Source of the DNA: Actinomycetospora chiangmaiensis DSM 45062
GTDB lineage: Bacteria > Actinomycetota > Actinomycetes > Mycobacteriales > Pseudonocardiaceae
Direction: 5' to 3'
NCBI RefSeq assembly: GCF_000379625.1
Contig: NZ_KB903246.1
Span: 186,001 to 250,000 of the forward strand
DNA length: 64,000 nucleotides
Shown: one piece after another, positions 27,734 to 37,931 of the stretch
Position numbering within the stretch: position 1 is the stretch's first letter
Layout of the letters: each line of letters opens with the position of its first letter
Notes under the pieces: generated by a model
Told to the model about the DNA's origin: nothing
Database searches by the model: none
What the model saw: only the letters and a program-made list of their open reading frames with translations
Made by a program: the position numbers and the translations under genes

Positions 27734-28405
27734 GTGACCATCGTCGACACCGCTCCGACGACACCCGGCAAGCCCCGGCTGCGGGGGTGGCTGCACCTCT
27801 GGTCCTTCGCCGTGGGCATCGCCGCCGGCGCGACCCTCATCGCGCTCGCCGGGGCGACCGTCTCCGGCGGGGCCGCCGCCGCGGTCGCCGTCTACTCGGC
27901 GACCGTCCTCGGCGTCTTCGGCATCAGCGCGCTCTACCACCGGCGGTCGTGGGTCTCACCCCGCGCCCTCACGACGATGAAGCGCCTCGACCACGCGATG
28001 ATCTTCGTCTTCATCGCCGGGACCTACACGCCGTTCGCCGTGCTGGCCCTGCCCGAGACCACCGGGCTGGTGGTGCTCGCCGTGGTGTGGACCGGCGCGG
28101 TGGCGGGCGCGGCCCTGAAGCTGCTGCGCCCGCACACCCCGCGCTGGGTCGGCGTCCCGATCTACCTCGCCCTGGGGTGGGTCGCGGTGTTCGTGCTGCC
28201 CGACCTGCTCGCGCGCGGGGGTGTGGCGGCGTTCGTGCTGCTCGTGGTGGGTGGCGCGTTCTACACGCTCGGTGCGCTGTGCTTCGCCTTCCGGCGCCCG
28301 GCCGGCTGGCCCGCCACCTTCGGCTACCACGAGTTCTTCCACGCGGCGACGGTCATCGCCGCGATCTGTCACCACATCGCGATCTGGCTCGTGCTCTACG
28401 CCTGA
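27734..28405 (+). CDS. Hemolysin III / PAQR-like membrane protein
   Basis: 223 residues from GTG with seven hydrophobic segments. Conserved features are GISALYHR in helix 2, KRLDHAMIFVFIAGTYTPF in helix 3 and GYHEFFHAATVIAAICHHIAI near the end. These supply the Ser, Asp and His residues that coordinate zinc in PAQR/HlyIII proteins. Such proteins may be ceramidase-like lipid hydrolases; the hemolysin name is historical. It diverges from the Z-prenyl synthase (Rv1086-Rv1085c order). Its last 10 bp overlap the tail of the convergent RHH-like gene. Confidence 0.9.
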   Translation: MTIVDTAPTTPGKPRLRGWLHLWSFAVGIAAGATLIALAGATVSGGAAAAVAVYSATVLGVFGISALYHRRSWVSPRALTTMKRLDHAMIFVFIAGTYTPFAVLALPETTGLVVLAVVWTGAVAGAALKLLRPHTPRWVGVPIYLALGWVAVFVLPDLLARGGVAAFVLLVVGGAFYTLGALCFAFRRPAGWPATFGYHEFFHAATVIAAICHHIAIWLVLYA

Positions 28406-29055
28406 TCGTCGGTCGGCTCCTCGCCCGGCCCCTCGTCGGGGGTTCCCGACGGCGGGTCCAGGCGCGGCCCACGGGTGCGGAGCTCGTCGACCGTGCTCAT
28501 CGCCTCGCGCAGCTCGGCGAGCCACGGTTCGGTGTGCTCGCCGACCAGGGCCACCGCCCACGCCAGCGCCTCCGAGCGGGACCGGGCCACCCCGGCGTCG
28601 ACCAGCGTGTCCAGCACCCGGCGCTCGGGCTGGCGCAGCCGCGTCATCACCGGCACCGACAGCGTGGTGAACAGCTCCTCGACCCCGCCGTCGCCGTCCG
28701 CGATGCGCGCACCCCAGGCGACCTTGCGCCCGTAGCGGTGCTCGGCCTGCCGGGCGATCTCCATCCGGTCCTCGCGGGTCTCCTCGCGGAACCGGCTGAT
28801 CCGGCCCACCGCGCTCGCGGCCCGCGCCGCGGCGTCACCCTCGACCTCCGGGGCGGCCAGCTGACCCACGATGAGGATCTCCTCGCGGTCCACCGTCACC
28901 TCGGGGGCGCCCAGGAACCAGCCCTCCGGCAGGCGCCCGGCCAGCCACGCCTCGAGGTCGTCGGTCGCGGGCAGATCGCCCGCCGGGCGTCCGCCCCGGC
29001 TCACCCGGCCGCCGCCGCTCGGACGGCCCCGGTGTCCTCGTCCCACCATCATCAT
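28396..29055 (-). CDS. Conserved hypothetical protein with a ribbon-helix-helix-like C-terminal segment
   Basis: 219 residues from ATG 29055 (three tandem ATGs, GAAGGAG upstream). The N-terminal half contains LPEGWFLGAPEVTVDREEILIVGQL, an alpha/beta region. The second half has VMTRLRQPERRVLDTLVDAG and VARSRSEALAWAVALVGEH, which looks like the strand-helix-helix of CopG-type ribbon-helix-helix regulators. A perfect palindrome (29080-29097) lies just upstream of its start, so it may be a DNA-binding protein that regulates itself. This is inference. The C-terminus is disordered and overlaps the hemolysin III gene tail to tail. Confidence 0.65.
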   Translation of the reverse strand: MMMVGRGHRGRPSGGGRVSRGGRPAGDLPATDDLEAWLAGRLPEGWFLGAPEVTVDREEILIVGQLAAPEVEGDAAARAASAVGRISRFREETREDRMEIARQAEHRYGRKVAWGARIADGDGGVEELFTTLSVPVMTRLRQPERRVLDTLVDAGVARSRSEALAWAVALVGEHTEPWLAELREAMSTVDELRTRGPRLDPPSGTPDEGPGEEPTDDQA

Positions 29056-29079
29056 CGACTCCTTCGTCCTGCACTGCCG

Positions 29080-29097
29080 ATGCTGTGATTACAGCAT
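29080..29097. promoter_or_regulatory. Operator-like palindrome upstream of the RHH-like gene
   Basis: ATGCTGT-GATT-ACAGCAT is a perfect 7-bp palindrome in a strikingly AT-rich patch 25 bp before the minus-strand start at 29055. On the minus strand it contains TAATCA-like -10 material, so it may be both promoter and operator. Confidence 0.55.
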
Positions 29098-29158
29098 TAC
29101 GAGCATGCAGCGGTCGAGTCGGTTCGCGGTGGGCGGACACCGTCCCCCCGCGCCAGGG

Positions 29159-29197
29159 AAGCGTCGTTGCTGTCACCGGGCGACAGCAACGACGCTT
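29159..29197. repeat. Dispersed hairpin element, family 1, copy 2
   Basis: AAGCGTCGTTGCTGTC (29159-29174) and GACAGCAACGACGCTT (29182-29197) make a perfect 16-bp stem with a 7-nt loop. It sits 15 bp beyond the stop of the minus-strand DUF255 gene, so it probably acts as its terminator. Confidence 0.75.
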
Positions 29198-29212
29198 CGC
29201 TGCCATCGGGAG

Positions 29213-31222
29213 TCAGCCCGTGTGCAGGGCCCCCGCGAGCTCGTCGGGCGTGGTCACGGGCCGTTCGCAGACGAAGCCGCGGCAGACGTAGGCGGCGGGC
29301 CGGCCGTCGACGAGGGGGCGTTCGGCCAGGAGCGGCACGCCCGGCGCGTCGGGTTCGCCGCCGACGACGACGGTGCCGCCCGGGGCGTGCCGACGGGCGG
29401 CACTCACCAGCGCCTCCCGGTCGGCCGCGCTCGGCCCCACCACCGCGACCTGCAGGGGCCCCGTCAGCGCCGCCTCCGCGGCCGCGGCCCAGCCGCCCGC
29501 GAACCGGGCGTGGCGGGCGAGGAGGGTGCCCGCCGTCGTCAGGGCGGCGTCGGCGGCCTCCCGGTACCGGGCGGAGCGTTCGGGCCCGACCAGCACCGAG
29601 GCGGTCAGGAGCGCCGACGTGAGCACCGACGACCCGCACGGGGTCGCGCCGTCCGTGATCTCCCGGGGACGGGTGACCAGCGCCTCGGCGTCGTCCGCGG
29701 TGTCCCAGAACAGGCCGGGGTCGGCGTCGGCGAAGTGGGTGAGCGCCAGGTCGAGCAGCCGGCACGCCTCGTCGAGCCACCGGGCCTCGCCGGTCGCCTG
29801 GTGGAGCGCGAGCAGACCCTCGGCGAGGGCGGCGTGGTCCTCCAGGACGCCCGGGGCGTCCCCCACCACGCCGTCGCGCGACGTCCGCCGCAGCCGCCCG
29901 TCGACGAGGTGGACCTTGAGCAGCATCCCGCCGGCGCGCCGGGCCGCCGCGAGCAGGTCGGGACGCCCGAGGGCGGTGGCCGCCTCCACGAGGCCGGTGA
30001 TCGCGAGCCCGTTCCACGCGACGACGACCTTGTCGTCCCGCGCGGGCTGCGGCCGCGTCGCCCGGGCCGCCAGCAGGGCCTTGCGCGCGGCCTGCCACCG
30101 GGCGGGGTCCACCGGGTCGACCGGCATCTGGAGGGTCGAGCGGCCCTCCTCGAAGGTGCCCTCGGCGGTGACGCCGAGCAGGTCCGCCGCCCACGCGCCC
30201 TCCTCGGGACCGAGGACCTCCACCAGCTCGGCGGGCGACCAGACGTAGGTCGAGCCCTCCACCCCGGCCGCGTCGGCGTCGAGGGCCGCGGCGAAGGCCC
30301 CCTCGGGCGTCCGGAGGTCGCGGAGCAGGAAGGCGGCGGTCAGCTCGGTGACGTGCCGGGCCAGGCTGCCGCCGAGCCGGGCCTCGTGCGCGTAGCTGCG
30401 CAGCAGGAGGGCGTTGTCGTAGAGCATCTTCTCGAAGTGGGGCACGACCCACCGGGCGTCGACCGAGTACCGGGCGAACCCGCCGGCGAGCTGGTCGAGC
30501 AGGCCGCCGCGGGCCATGCGTTCGTGCGTCGCCGTGACCATCCGCCAGGCCGCCGCGCTGCGCGTGCGCTCGTGGTGGCGCAGCAGGAACTCGCACACCG
30601 ACGACGGCGGGAACTTCGGAGCGCCGCCGAAGCCGCCGTGGTTCGCGTCGAACCCGGACTCCAGCGAGGCGACGGCCCCCGCCAGCACCTCGGCGTCGAC
30701 GGGCGCCGCGGGCAGTGACCGGGCCACCCCCGCCAGCCGCTCGGCGATGCCCGACGCCGCCTCGCGCACCGTGTCGTTGTCGGTCTCCCACGCCTTCGCC
30801 ACGGCCGCGACGAGCTGCGTGAACGACGGCATGCCGCCCCGCGGCTCGGGCGGGTAGTAGGTGCCGCAGTGGAACGGCTCGCCCGTCGGCGTCAGGAAGC
30901 ACGTCATCGGCCAGCCACCCTGGCCGGTCATGGCCTGGGTGGCCTCCATGTAGACCGCGTCGACGTCCGGGCGCTCCTCGCGGTCCACCTTGATCGCCAC
31001 GAACCGCTCGTTGACGAACGCCGCGACCTCCGGGTCGGAGAACGACTCGTGCGCCATGACGTGGCACCAGTGGCACGCCGAGTAGCCGACCGACAGCAGC
31101 ACCGGCACCCCGCGCTCACGGGCCTCCGCGAAGGCGCCCGGTTCCCACGGCCGCCAGTCGATCGGGTTGTCGGCGTGCTGGCGCAGGTAGGGGCTGGTCG
31201 AGTCGGCGAGCCGGTTGGCCAT
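29213..31222 (-). CDS. DUF255 thioredoxin-domain protein (YyaL/SPATA20 family)
   Basis: 669 residues. The N-terminal DsbH-like thioredoxin domain begins [20 protein letters not shown] and holds the redox pair in [14 protein letters not shown] (CHWC, about residues 49-52), followed by [19 protein letters not shown]. The C-terminal two thirds form an alpha/alpha-barrel resembling N-acylglucosamine epimerases and glycosidases ([18 protein letters not shown]). Rv1084 occupies the same slot. Cytoplasmic, no signal peptide. Its biochemical function is unproven even in the best studied members; a redox-linked sugar enzyme is one idea. Confidence 0.92.
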   Translation of the reverse strand: MANRLADSTSPYLRQHADNPIDWRPWEPGAFAEARERGVPVLLSVGYSACHWCHVMAHESFSDPEVAAFVNERFVAIKVDREERPDVDAVYMEATQAMTGQGGWPMTCFLTPTGEPFHCGTYYPPEPRGGMPSFTQLVAAVAKAWETDNDTVREAASGIAERLAGVARSLPAAPVDAEVLAGAVASLESGFDANHGGFGGAPKFPPSSVCEFLLRHHERTRSAAAWRMVTATHERMARGGLLDQLAGGFARYSVDARWVVPHFEKMLYDNALLLRSYAHEARLGGSLARHVTELTAAFLLRDLRTPEGAFAAALDADAAGVEGSTYVWSPAELVEVLGPEEGAWAADLLGVTAEGTFEEGRSTLQMPVDPVDPARWQAARKALLAARATRPQPARDDKVVVAWNGLAITGLVEAATALGRPDLLAAARRAGGMLLKVHLVDGRLRRTSRDGVVGDAPGVLEDHAALAEGLLALHQATGEARWLDEACRLLDLALTHFADADPGLFWDTADDAEALVTRPREITDGATPCGSSVLTSALLTASVLVGPERSARYREAADAALTTAGTLLARHARFAGGWAAAAEAALTGPLQVAVVGPSAADREALVSAARRHAPGGTVVVGGEPDAPGVPLLAERPLVDGRPAAYVCRGFVCERPVTTPDELAGALHTG

Positions 31223-31267
31223 GCCGTCGATGGTCGCACGGCGTCACCGGACCGTTCCGCCGTCGGG

Positions 31268-31582
31268 TCAGCCGTCGGGGGTCGTCCGGCCTCTCCGTGA
31301 CGGGGAGTCGACGGGTCCCGACGACGGGTCGGGCGTCCCGTCCTCGTCCGGGGCCGGTTCGCCGCCCTCCCCCGGCTGGTCGAACGACTCCGGCTGGTCG
31401 AACGACTCCGGGACGTTGCGCAGCCGCTTGGTCATCGAGCGGATGAGCAGGAACGTGGCGATGCCGAGCAGCAGGATGACCACGAGGGCGATCGGCGAGG
31501 TCTTGCCGAACTCCTCCCCGCGGTCGGAGCCCGGGGCGGGCGGCTGGGCCTGCGCCAGGAGGATGACGAGCGAGGCGGGCAT
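31268..31582 (-). CDS. Small single-pass membrane protein
   Basis: 104 residues from ATG 31582, whose A is shared with the mca stop (TGATG), so it is translationally coupled to mca. One membrane helix (SPIALVVILLLGIATFLLI, about residues 28-47) precedes a basic stretch and an acidic Pro/Asp-rich tail. The tail holds a perfect 18-bp tandem duplication (31374-31409) encoding ESFDQP twice. Position equals Rv1083. Function unknown; coupling to mca hints at a membrane or mycothiol-linked role but proves nothing. Confidence 0.75.
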   Translation of the reverse strand: MPASLVILLAQAQPPAPGSDRGEEFGKTSPIALVVILLLGIATFLLIRSMTKRLRNVPESFDQPESFDQPGEGGEPAPDEDGTPDPSSGPVDSPSRRGRTTPDG

Positions 31583-32496
31583 CACGACGTCAGCACCTGC
31601 TCGCGCACGCCCGAGAACAGGTCGCCGTCCTCGGAGGACTCGGTGTCCGCCGGGTCACCGACGAGGGAGCGGGCCAGCTCGTAGTCCTCGGTGGGCCAGA
31701 CCCGCTGCTGCAGCTCCATCGGCGTCTGGAACCAGCGCCCGTTGGGGTCGATCTGCGTGGCGTGGGCGAGCAACGCCCGGTCCCGCACCGGGAAGTACTC
31801 GGCGCAGCGCACGCGCGTGGTGACGCGGGCGCCGGGGTCGGGACGCGAGGACGTGTCCCAGTTCTCCAGCCACTCCGCGTACGGCGACTCCTCGCCCGTG
31901 GCGAGCATCGCCTCGTGGAAGGCGACGATGCGCGCCCGGGAGAACCCGTGCGAGTAGTAGAGCTTGAGCGGCTGCCACGGCTCGCCGGCCCCGGGGAACC
32001 GGTCCGGGTCGCCGCACGCCTCCCAGGCGGCCATGGACACCTCGTGGCAGCGGATGTGGTCCGGGTGGGGGTAGCCGCCGTTCTCGTCGTAGGTCACCAC
32101 CACGTGCGGCCGGAACTCCCGCATCACCCGGACGAGGGCCTCGGTGGGCACCTCGATCGGCTCGAGCGCGAAGCAGCCCGGGGGCAGCGGTGGCTTCGGG
32201 TCGCCCTCGGGCAGCCCCGAGTCGACGAACCCCAGCCAGCGGTGCTGCACGCCGAGGATCTCCGCGGCGCGCGCCATCTCCTCGCGGCGCACCCCCACCA
32301 TGTCGGCGAGCACCTCGGGGCGGTCCATGGCCGGGTTGAGGATGCTCCCGGCCTCCCCTCCCGTGCACGTGACGACCATGACCTCGACGCCCTCGGCGAC
32401 GTAGCGCGCACAGGTCGCCGCCCCCTTGCTCGACTCGTCGTCGGGGTGCGCGTGCACCGACATCAGTCGCAGCTGATCTCCCACGTACACCATCAT
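31582..32496 (-). CDS. mca: Mycothiol S-conjugate amidase
   Basis: 304 residues, PIG-L/LmbE fold. Zinc site residues appear in [15 protein letters not shown] (His, Asp, Asp) and [31 protein letters not shown] and [11 protein letters not shown] are characteristic of Mca/MshB, and the C-terminal [11 protein letters not shown] and [11 protein letters not shown] fit Mca rather than MshB. It cleaves mycothiol-drug conjugates to a mercapturic acid and GlcN-Ins, a detoxification step found only in mycothiol-making actinobacteria, and so dates the lineage. Divergent from greA, as Rv1082/Rv1080c. Confidence 0.96.
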   Translation of the reverse strand: MMVYVGDQLRLMSVHAHPDDESSKGAATCARYVAEGVEVMVVTCTGGEAGSILNPAMDRPEVLADMVGVRREEMARAAEILGVQHRWLGFVDSGLPEGDPKPPLPPGCFALEPIEVPTEALVRVMREFRPHVVVTYDENGGYPHPDHIRCHEVSMAAWEACGDPDRFPGAGEPWQPLKLYYSHGFSRARIVAFHEAMLATGEESPYAEWLENWDTSSRPDPGARVTTRVRCAEYFPVRDRALLAHATQIDPNGRWFQTPMELQQRVWPTEDYELARSLVGDPADTESSEDGDLFSGVREQVLTS

Positions 32497-32792
32497 CCCC
32501 CGACCCCCCGACAGCCCGTCGCGCCCACCGGGTCACCGCACCCCGTCACGCCGATCGTCGCAGGTAGGCAGGGTCGTGTGACTTTCTCGGGAGATCCGGG
32601 AACCTCTCGGCGGGGAAGTTCGTACCGGCTCTCCGGGGCCTTGACCGTGTTAGTGTCCACCGACACGGCCCGCATGCCGCGGGTCGTGTTTTTCCGTCTG
32701 TGGCCGCCTCCGTCCGGGCACCCCGCCCGGCCGCGGCGCGTGCAGGCCGCCGCCCCGCGCCCGCGGGACCGGACCCCGAGGAGTTGATCGCC

Positions 32793-33287
32793 GTGACCGA
32801 GACGCAGACCCAGGTGACCTGGCTGACCCAGGACGCCCACGACCGCCTCAAGGCCGAGCTCGACGACCTGGTGGCCCAGCGTCCGGCGATCGCACAGAAG
32901 ATCAACGCCGCCCGCGAGGAGGGCGACCTCAAGGAGAACGGCGGTTACCACGCCGCCCGCGAGGAGCAGGGCGTCATGGAGGCCCGCATCCGCCACCTCC
33001 AGGAGCTGCTGCACACCGCGAAGGTCGGCGAGACGCCCACCGAGTCGGGGACCGCCGTCCCGGGCACGGTGCTCACCGTGCGCTTCGAGGGCGACGACGA
33101 CACCGAGACCTTCCTGCTCGGCTCCCGCGAGGAGGGGTCGGCCGGCTCGATCGAGGTCTACTCCCCCAACTCGCCGCTCGGCTCCGCCCTCATCGGCGCC
33201 AAGGCCGGGGACACCGTGAGCTACGACCTCCCCGACGGCGGGTCCATGGAGGTCACGCTGGTCTCGGCGGAGCCGTACTCGCCCTGA
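32793..33287 (+). CDS. greA: Transcription elongation factor GreA
   Basis: 164 residues from GTG 32793. The N-terminal coiled coil that enters the polymerase secondary channel carries the acidic tip in [23 protein letters not shown] (split: [17 protein letters not shown]; Asp and Glu of GDLKEN are catalytic for transcript cleavage). The C-terminal FKBP-like domain ends [22 protein letters not shown]. It rescues backtracked RNA polymerase. A long leader (about 290 bp to mca) lies upstream. GAGGAG at 32779 serves the start. Confidence 0.96.
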   Translation: MTETQTQVTWLTQDAHDRLKAELDDLVAQRPAIAQKINAAREEGDLKENGGYHAAREEQGVMEARIRHLQELLHTAKVGETPTESGTAVPGTVLTVRFEGDDDTETFLLGSREEGSAGSIEVYSPNSPLGSALIGAKAGDTVSYDLPDGGSMEVTLVSAEPYSP

Positions 33288-33293
33288 TCGGCC

Positions 33294-34523
33294 TCAGACG
33301 GCTCCCTCCGCGACCACGTGCCCGGCGTCGCGGAGCGCCGTGAGGATCGCGTCCTGGTGCTCGGGGCCACGGGCCTCCAGCGTCAGCGCCACCTCGACCG
33401 TGCCCAGCGCGAGCGGGCCCAGGTCGGCCGACGCCCCGAGCCGCCGGTGCTCGACGTCGACCACGTTGCCGCCGAGCCGCCCGACCAGGGCGAGCAGGTC
33501 CGCGAGGTAGCCCGCGCGGTCGGGCATGCGTACGCGCAGGCCTGCGTAGCGCCCGGCCGCCACCATGCCCCGCCGGACGATCTCGGCGAGCATCAGCGGG
33601 TCGACGTTGCCCCCGGAGACCAGCCCGACGACGGGCGCCTCCCACCGCCCGGGGTACTCGGCGATCGCCGCCACGGCCGCGGCGCCGGCGGGCTCGACGA
33701 GGAGCTTGCTGCGCTCCAGGGACTGCAGCACGGCGCGGCTGAGGGCCTCCTCGGAGACCGTGACGATCTCGTCGACCTGCGCGGTCACCTGGGCGAACGT
33801 CAGCTCGCCCGGGCGGGGCACGGCGATGCCGTCGGCGATGGTGGCGCCGGTGACCGTCGTCGGGACGCCCGCCGCCAGCGAGACCGGCCACGCCGCGAGG
33901 CCCTCGGCCTGCGCCCCCACGACCCGGATCCCCGTGCCGTGCAGGGCCGCCGCGATCCCGGCGACGAGCCCACCGCCGCCGGTGCACACCACCACCGTCC
34001 GCGCGTCGGGGACCTGCTCGGCGATCTCGAGCCCGACGGTGCCCTGCCCGGCGATGATGTCGGGGTGGTCGAAGGGGTGGATCAGCACCGCACCCGTCCG
34101 GTCCGCGAACTCCTGCGCCGCGACGAGCGTGGCGTCGAACGTGTCGACGAGCTCCACCCGGGCGCCGTAGCCGCGGGTCGCCGCGAGCTTCGGCAGCGGC
34201 GCACCGGCGGGCATGAACACGGTGGCCTCGGCCCCCAGCAGGCCGGCGGCGAGGGCGACGCCCTGCGCGTGGTTGCCGGCGCTGGCCGCCACCACGCCGC
34301 GGGCGCGCTCGGCGTCGGACAGCCGCTGGATGCGGCGGTACGCACCCCGGATCTTGAAGCTCCCGGTGCGCTGCAGGTTCTCGCACTTGAGCAGCACCGG
34401 TCCGCCGGCCGGGGCCGACAGCACCCGGGACGGCTCGACGGGCGTGCGCCGCACGACGCCGTGCTGGTCCGCGCGGGCGGCCTCGACGTCGGCGCGGGTG
34501 ACGAGGGTCGGCACGTCGTGCAT
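33294..34523 (-). CDS. ilvA: Threonine ammonia-lyase with ACT domain
   Basis: 409 residues from ATG 34523; the frame is open further but that part is the palindromic intergenic DNA. PLP lysine lies in RTGSFKIRGAYRR (about residue 59), with ASAGNHAQGVA and CTGGGGLVAG as the phosphate- and PLP-binding loops. The C-terminal region (about 330-405: RVRMPDRAGYLADLL) is one ACT-like domain, as in TIGR01127 enzymes. It deaminates threonine to 2-oxobutyrate, either for isoleucine synthesis or catabolism. The ACT domain implies allosteric control. Convergent with greA, 6 bp apart. Confidence 0.92.
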   Translation of the reverse strand: MHDVPTLVTRADVEAARADQHGVVRRTPVEPSRVLSAPAGGPVLLKCENLQRTGSFKIRGAYRRIQRLSDAERARGVVAASAGNHAQGVALAAGLLGAEATVFMPAGAPLPKLAATRGYGARVELVDTFDATLVAAQEFADRTGAVLIHPFDHPDIIAGQGTVGLEIAEQVPDARTVVVCTGGGGLVAGIAAALHGTGIRVVGAQAEGLAAWPVSLAAGVPTTVTGATIADGIAVPRPGELTFAQVTAQVDEIVTVSEEALSRAVLQSLERSKLLVEPAGAAAVAAIAEYPGRWEAPVVGLVSGGNVDPLMLAEIVRRGMVAAGRYAGLRVRMPDRAGYLADLLALVGRLGGNVVDVEHRRLGASADLGPLALGTVEVALTLEARGPEHQDAILTALRDAGHVVAEGAV

Positions 34524-34546
34524 GGTGCCCCAGCCCGCCCCGGTTG

Positions 34547-34601
34547 CCGCGTGAGGGGAACCCTCGGGCCGCACGAGCGCGCGAGGGTTCCCCTCACGCG
34601 G
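34547..34601. repeat. Long perfect palindrome upstream of ilvA
   Basis: Two perfect 20-bp arms, 34547-34566 and 34582-34601, flank a 15-nt loop; the arm core is GTGAGGGGAACCCTCG. It begins 24 bp upstream of the ilvA start, in the gap between ilvA and a divergent small gene. It is either a mobile-type extragenic palindrome or a leader hairpin of ilvA mRNA. Only one copy is in the window. Confidence 0.75.
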
Positions 34602-34822
34602 GACGTGAGGGCCGATCGGGCGGGAGTTCCCGGCACCACGGTGACGTCGCCGACCGGTTCCGAGCCGCGACGGGCGGGCAACCGGATGCCGTACGGACCG
34701 TCCCACGGTCCGGTCGCCGCGTGGGCGTCGACGCCGACCGGACGGCCCGAACCGAACGGGTCCGCGCACCGGACGTCCTCGGTAGCCTGTGGTGAGAGCG
34801 TGAGATTCCAGGGGAGGATCGG

Positions 34823-35065
34823 ATGGAGACGCGTCGACGTGCCACCCGGGCCGGGATGGTCGCGCCGCTCGTCGTCGCCGCCGCGCTGGCCGGGGCGGCC
34901 GTGTTCACCGTCGAGCAGGCCGGGTGCGACGACCCGGGCACGCTCGTGAGCACGCAGCACGGCGCCGTCTACGTCGGTGGCTGCAGCGTGCCGGGGCTGG
35001 TGACGCCGGGCCACACCGCCCCGCACGGCTCCGCGGACGACCAGGCGGACGCCCGCCGGGGCTGA
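34823..35065 (+). CDS. Small membrane-anchored or secreted hypothetical protein
   Basis: 80 residues from ATG 34823 with GGGGAGG 6 bp upstream, a strong start. A basic N-terminus and hydrophobic stretch (MVAPLVVAAALAGAAVFTV) form a signal anchor. The remainder contains two Cys (CDDPGTLVSTQHGAVYVGGC, residues about 35 and 54) that could form one disulfide outside the cell. No family recognised. It is monocistronic, between ilvA and metB. Confidence 0.65.
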   Translation: METRRRATRAGMVAPLVVAAALAGAAVFTVEQAGCDDPGTLVSTQHGAVYVGGCSVPGLVTPGHTAPHGSADDQADARRG

Positions 35066-35121
35066 CCCGCCCCGGCGTCGCGAACCAGCGGCCCCGAGAG
35101 AGAGCCAGCGGCCCGGAGGGA

Positions 35122-35186
35122 GTCAGAGCCGGCCGAGGGCGGTCAGAGCCGGCCGAGGGCGGTCAGAGCCGGCCGAGGGCGGTCAG
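35122..35186. repeat. Tandem 20-bp repeat covering the metB 3' end
   Basis: Three perfect 20-bp units (35122-35141, 35142-35161, 35162-35181) plus 5 bp of a fourth. The unit is GTCAGAGCCGGCCGAGGGCG. The last unit encodes the metB C-terminus LTALGRL and stop; the two others are extra copies just beyond the gene. Confidence 0.9.
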
Positions 35187-36314
35187 CAGGTCGTCGACGA
35201 GGTCGTCGGCGTCCTCGATGCCGACCGACAGGCGCACCAGGTCCGACGGCACCTCCAGCGGGGAGCCCGCCGTCGACGCGTGGGTCATGGCGCCCGGGTG
35301 CTCGATCAGCGACTCCACACCGCCGAGCGACTCGGCGAGGGTGAACACGGTCGTGGCCGCGCAGAGCGCCCGCGCCGCCTGCTCCCCGCCGGCGAGCCGG
35401 ATCGACACCATCCCGCCGAAGCGCCGCATCTGCTTGGCGGCCACCTCGTGGTTCGGGTGGGTGGCGAGCCCCGGGTAGAGCACGGTCGAGACCGCGTCGT
35501 GGGCGGCGAGGGCCTCGACGACGCGCTCGGCGTTGTCGCAGTGCCGGTCCATCCGCACGGCCAGGGTCTTGATGCCGCGGGTGGTGAGGAAGCAGTCGAA
35601 CGGCCCGGGCACGGCGCCCATCCCGTTCTGCAGCCGGCCCAGGTCGGCGGCCAGCGCCTCGTCGGAGGTGATCACCGCGCCGCCGACCACGTCGGAGTGT
35701 CCGCCGAGGTACTTCGTCGTGGAGTGCAGCACCACGTGGGCCCCGAGTCCGAGGGGCTGCTGCAGGTAGGGCGAGGCGAAGGTGTTGTCGACGACGAGCT
35801 TCACGCCCACCTCGTCGGCGATCCCCGCCAGTGCCGGGATGTCGGCGATCGAGAGCAGCGGGTTGGTGGGCGTCTCGCACCACAGCAGCTTCGTCTCGGG
35901 CAGCACCGCCGCGCGGACGGCCGCGAGGTCGGACAGGTCGACCGCCGAGAACCGCACGCCCCAGTCGGCGAGCACGGTGGAGACGAGCCGGAACGTCCCG
36001 CCGTAGGCGTCGATCGGGATGATCACGTGGTCGCCCGGGCGCAGCGCCGCGCGGAACAGCGTGTCCTCCGCCGCCATGCCCGACGCGAACGCCCGACAGA
36101 ACCGCCCGCCCTCGAGCGCGGCGAGCTGGGTCTCCAGCGCGGCGCGGGTGGGGTTGCCGGTGCGGGCGTACTCGTAGCCCGAGCGCAGCCCGCCGACCCC
36201 GTCCTGGGCGAACGTCGACGTCGCGTGGACGGGGACGACGACCGAGCCGGTGGTCGGGTCCGGCTCCTGGCCGGCGTGGATGGCGCGGGTGGCGAAACCG
36301 TGGTCCTGACTCAC
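35163..36314 (-). CDS. metB: Cystathionine gamma-synthase
   Basis: 383 residues from GTG. A Cys/Met-metabolism PLP enzyme: FATRAIHAGQEPDP at the start, YEYARTGNPTR, FASGMAAEDTLF and the PLP lysine in HSTTKYLGGHSDVVGG. The C-terminal VRLSVGIEDADDLVDDL is typical of the family. It condenses O-succinyl- or O-acetylhomoserine with cysteine to cystathionine; family members may also have gamma-lyase activity. The neighbour cbs makes cystathionine in the reverse transsulfuration route, the Rv1079-Rv1077 pairing. The gene ends in a 20-bp tandem repeat. Confidence 0.93.
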   Translation of the reverse strand: MSQDHGFATRAIHAGQEPDPTTGSVVVPVHATSTFAQDGVGGLRSGYEYARTGNPTRAALETQLAALEGGRFCRAFASGMAAEDTLFRAALRPGDHVIIPIDAYGGTFRLVSTVLADWGVRFSAVDLSDLAAVRAAVLPETKLLWCETPTNPLLSIADIPALAGIADEVGVKLVVDNTFASPYLQQPLGLGAHVVLHSTTKYLGGHSDVVGGAVITSDEALAADLGRLQNGMGAVPGPFDCFLTTRGIKTLAVRMDRHCDNAERVVEALAAHDAVSTVLYPGLATHPNHEVAAKQMRRFGGMVSIRLAGGEQAARALCAATTVFTLAESLGGVESLIEHPGAMTHASTAGSPLEVPSDLVRLSVGIEDADDLVDDLLTALGRL

Positions 36315-36362
36315 CGGGCCAGTCTGCCCGGATTCCCGACGACGGGTCGGGCCGGGTCGGCC

Positions 36363-36415
36363 GTCAGCCGTGTGCCACCGCTGACACCGGCCGTCAGCCG
36401 TGTGCCACCGCTGAC
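36363..36415. repeat. Tandem repeat pair, family 2 (copy 2)
   Basis: The 23-bp core beginning GTCAGCCGTGTGCC occurs at 36363-36385 and again at 36393-36415, with the same 30-bp period as the pair at 15082/15112. It lies between the cbs stop (36427) and the metB start, both minus strand, where a terminator would act. Confidence 0.8.
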
Positions 36416-36426
36416 GACCCCGGGCC

Positions 36427-37803
<1,377 letters not shown>

Positions 37804-37931
37804 GGCACCATCCTGCCGAAGACCGTCGGCCACGACGTGGCTGTGCGGCGAATCACCGCCGACCGGGGCCGGTCCGTGGGGTGCACCTCCGCGGCGCTCC
37901 GTCGCCCGGCGTCGCGCCTAAGGTGCAGGTC

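Noticed and set aside
32641-32655. TTGACC and TAGTGT upstream of greA as a promoter
   Set aside because: The two hexamers are only a few bases apart, not 16-18, so they do not form one promoter; either alone is too weak to annotate.
34524-34769. Upstream extension of ilvA through the palindrome
   Set aside because: It would translate the inverted repeat; homologues begin at the MHDVPTLVTRADV-type start, and ATG 34523 fits.
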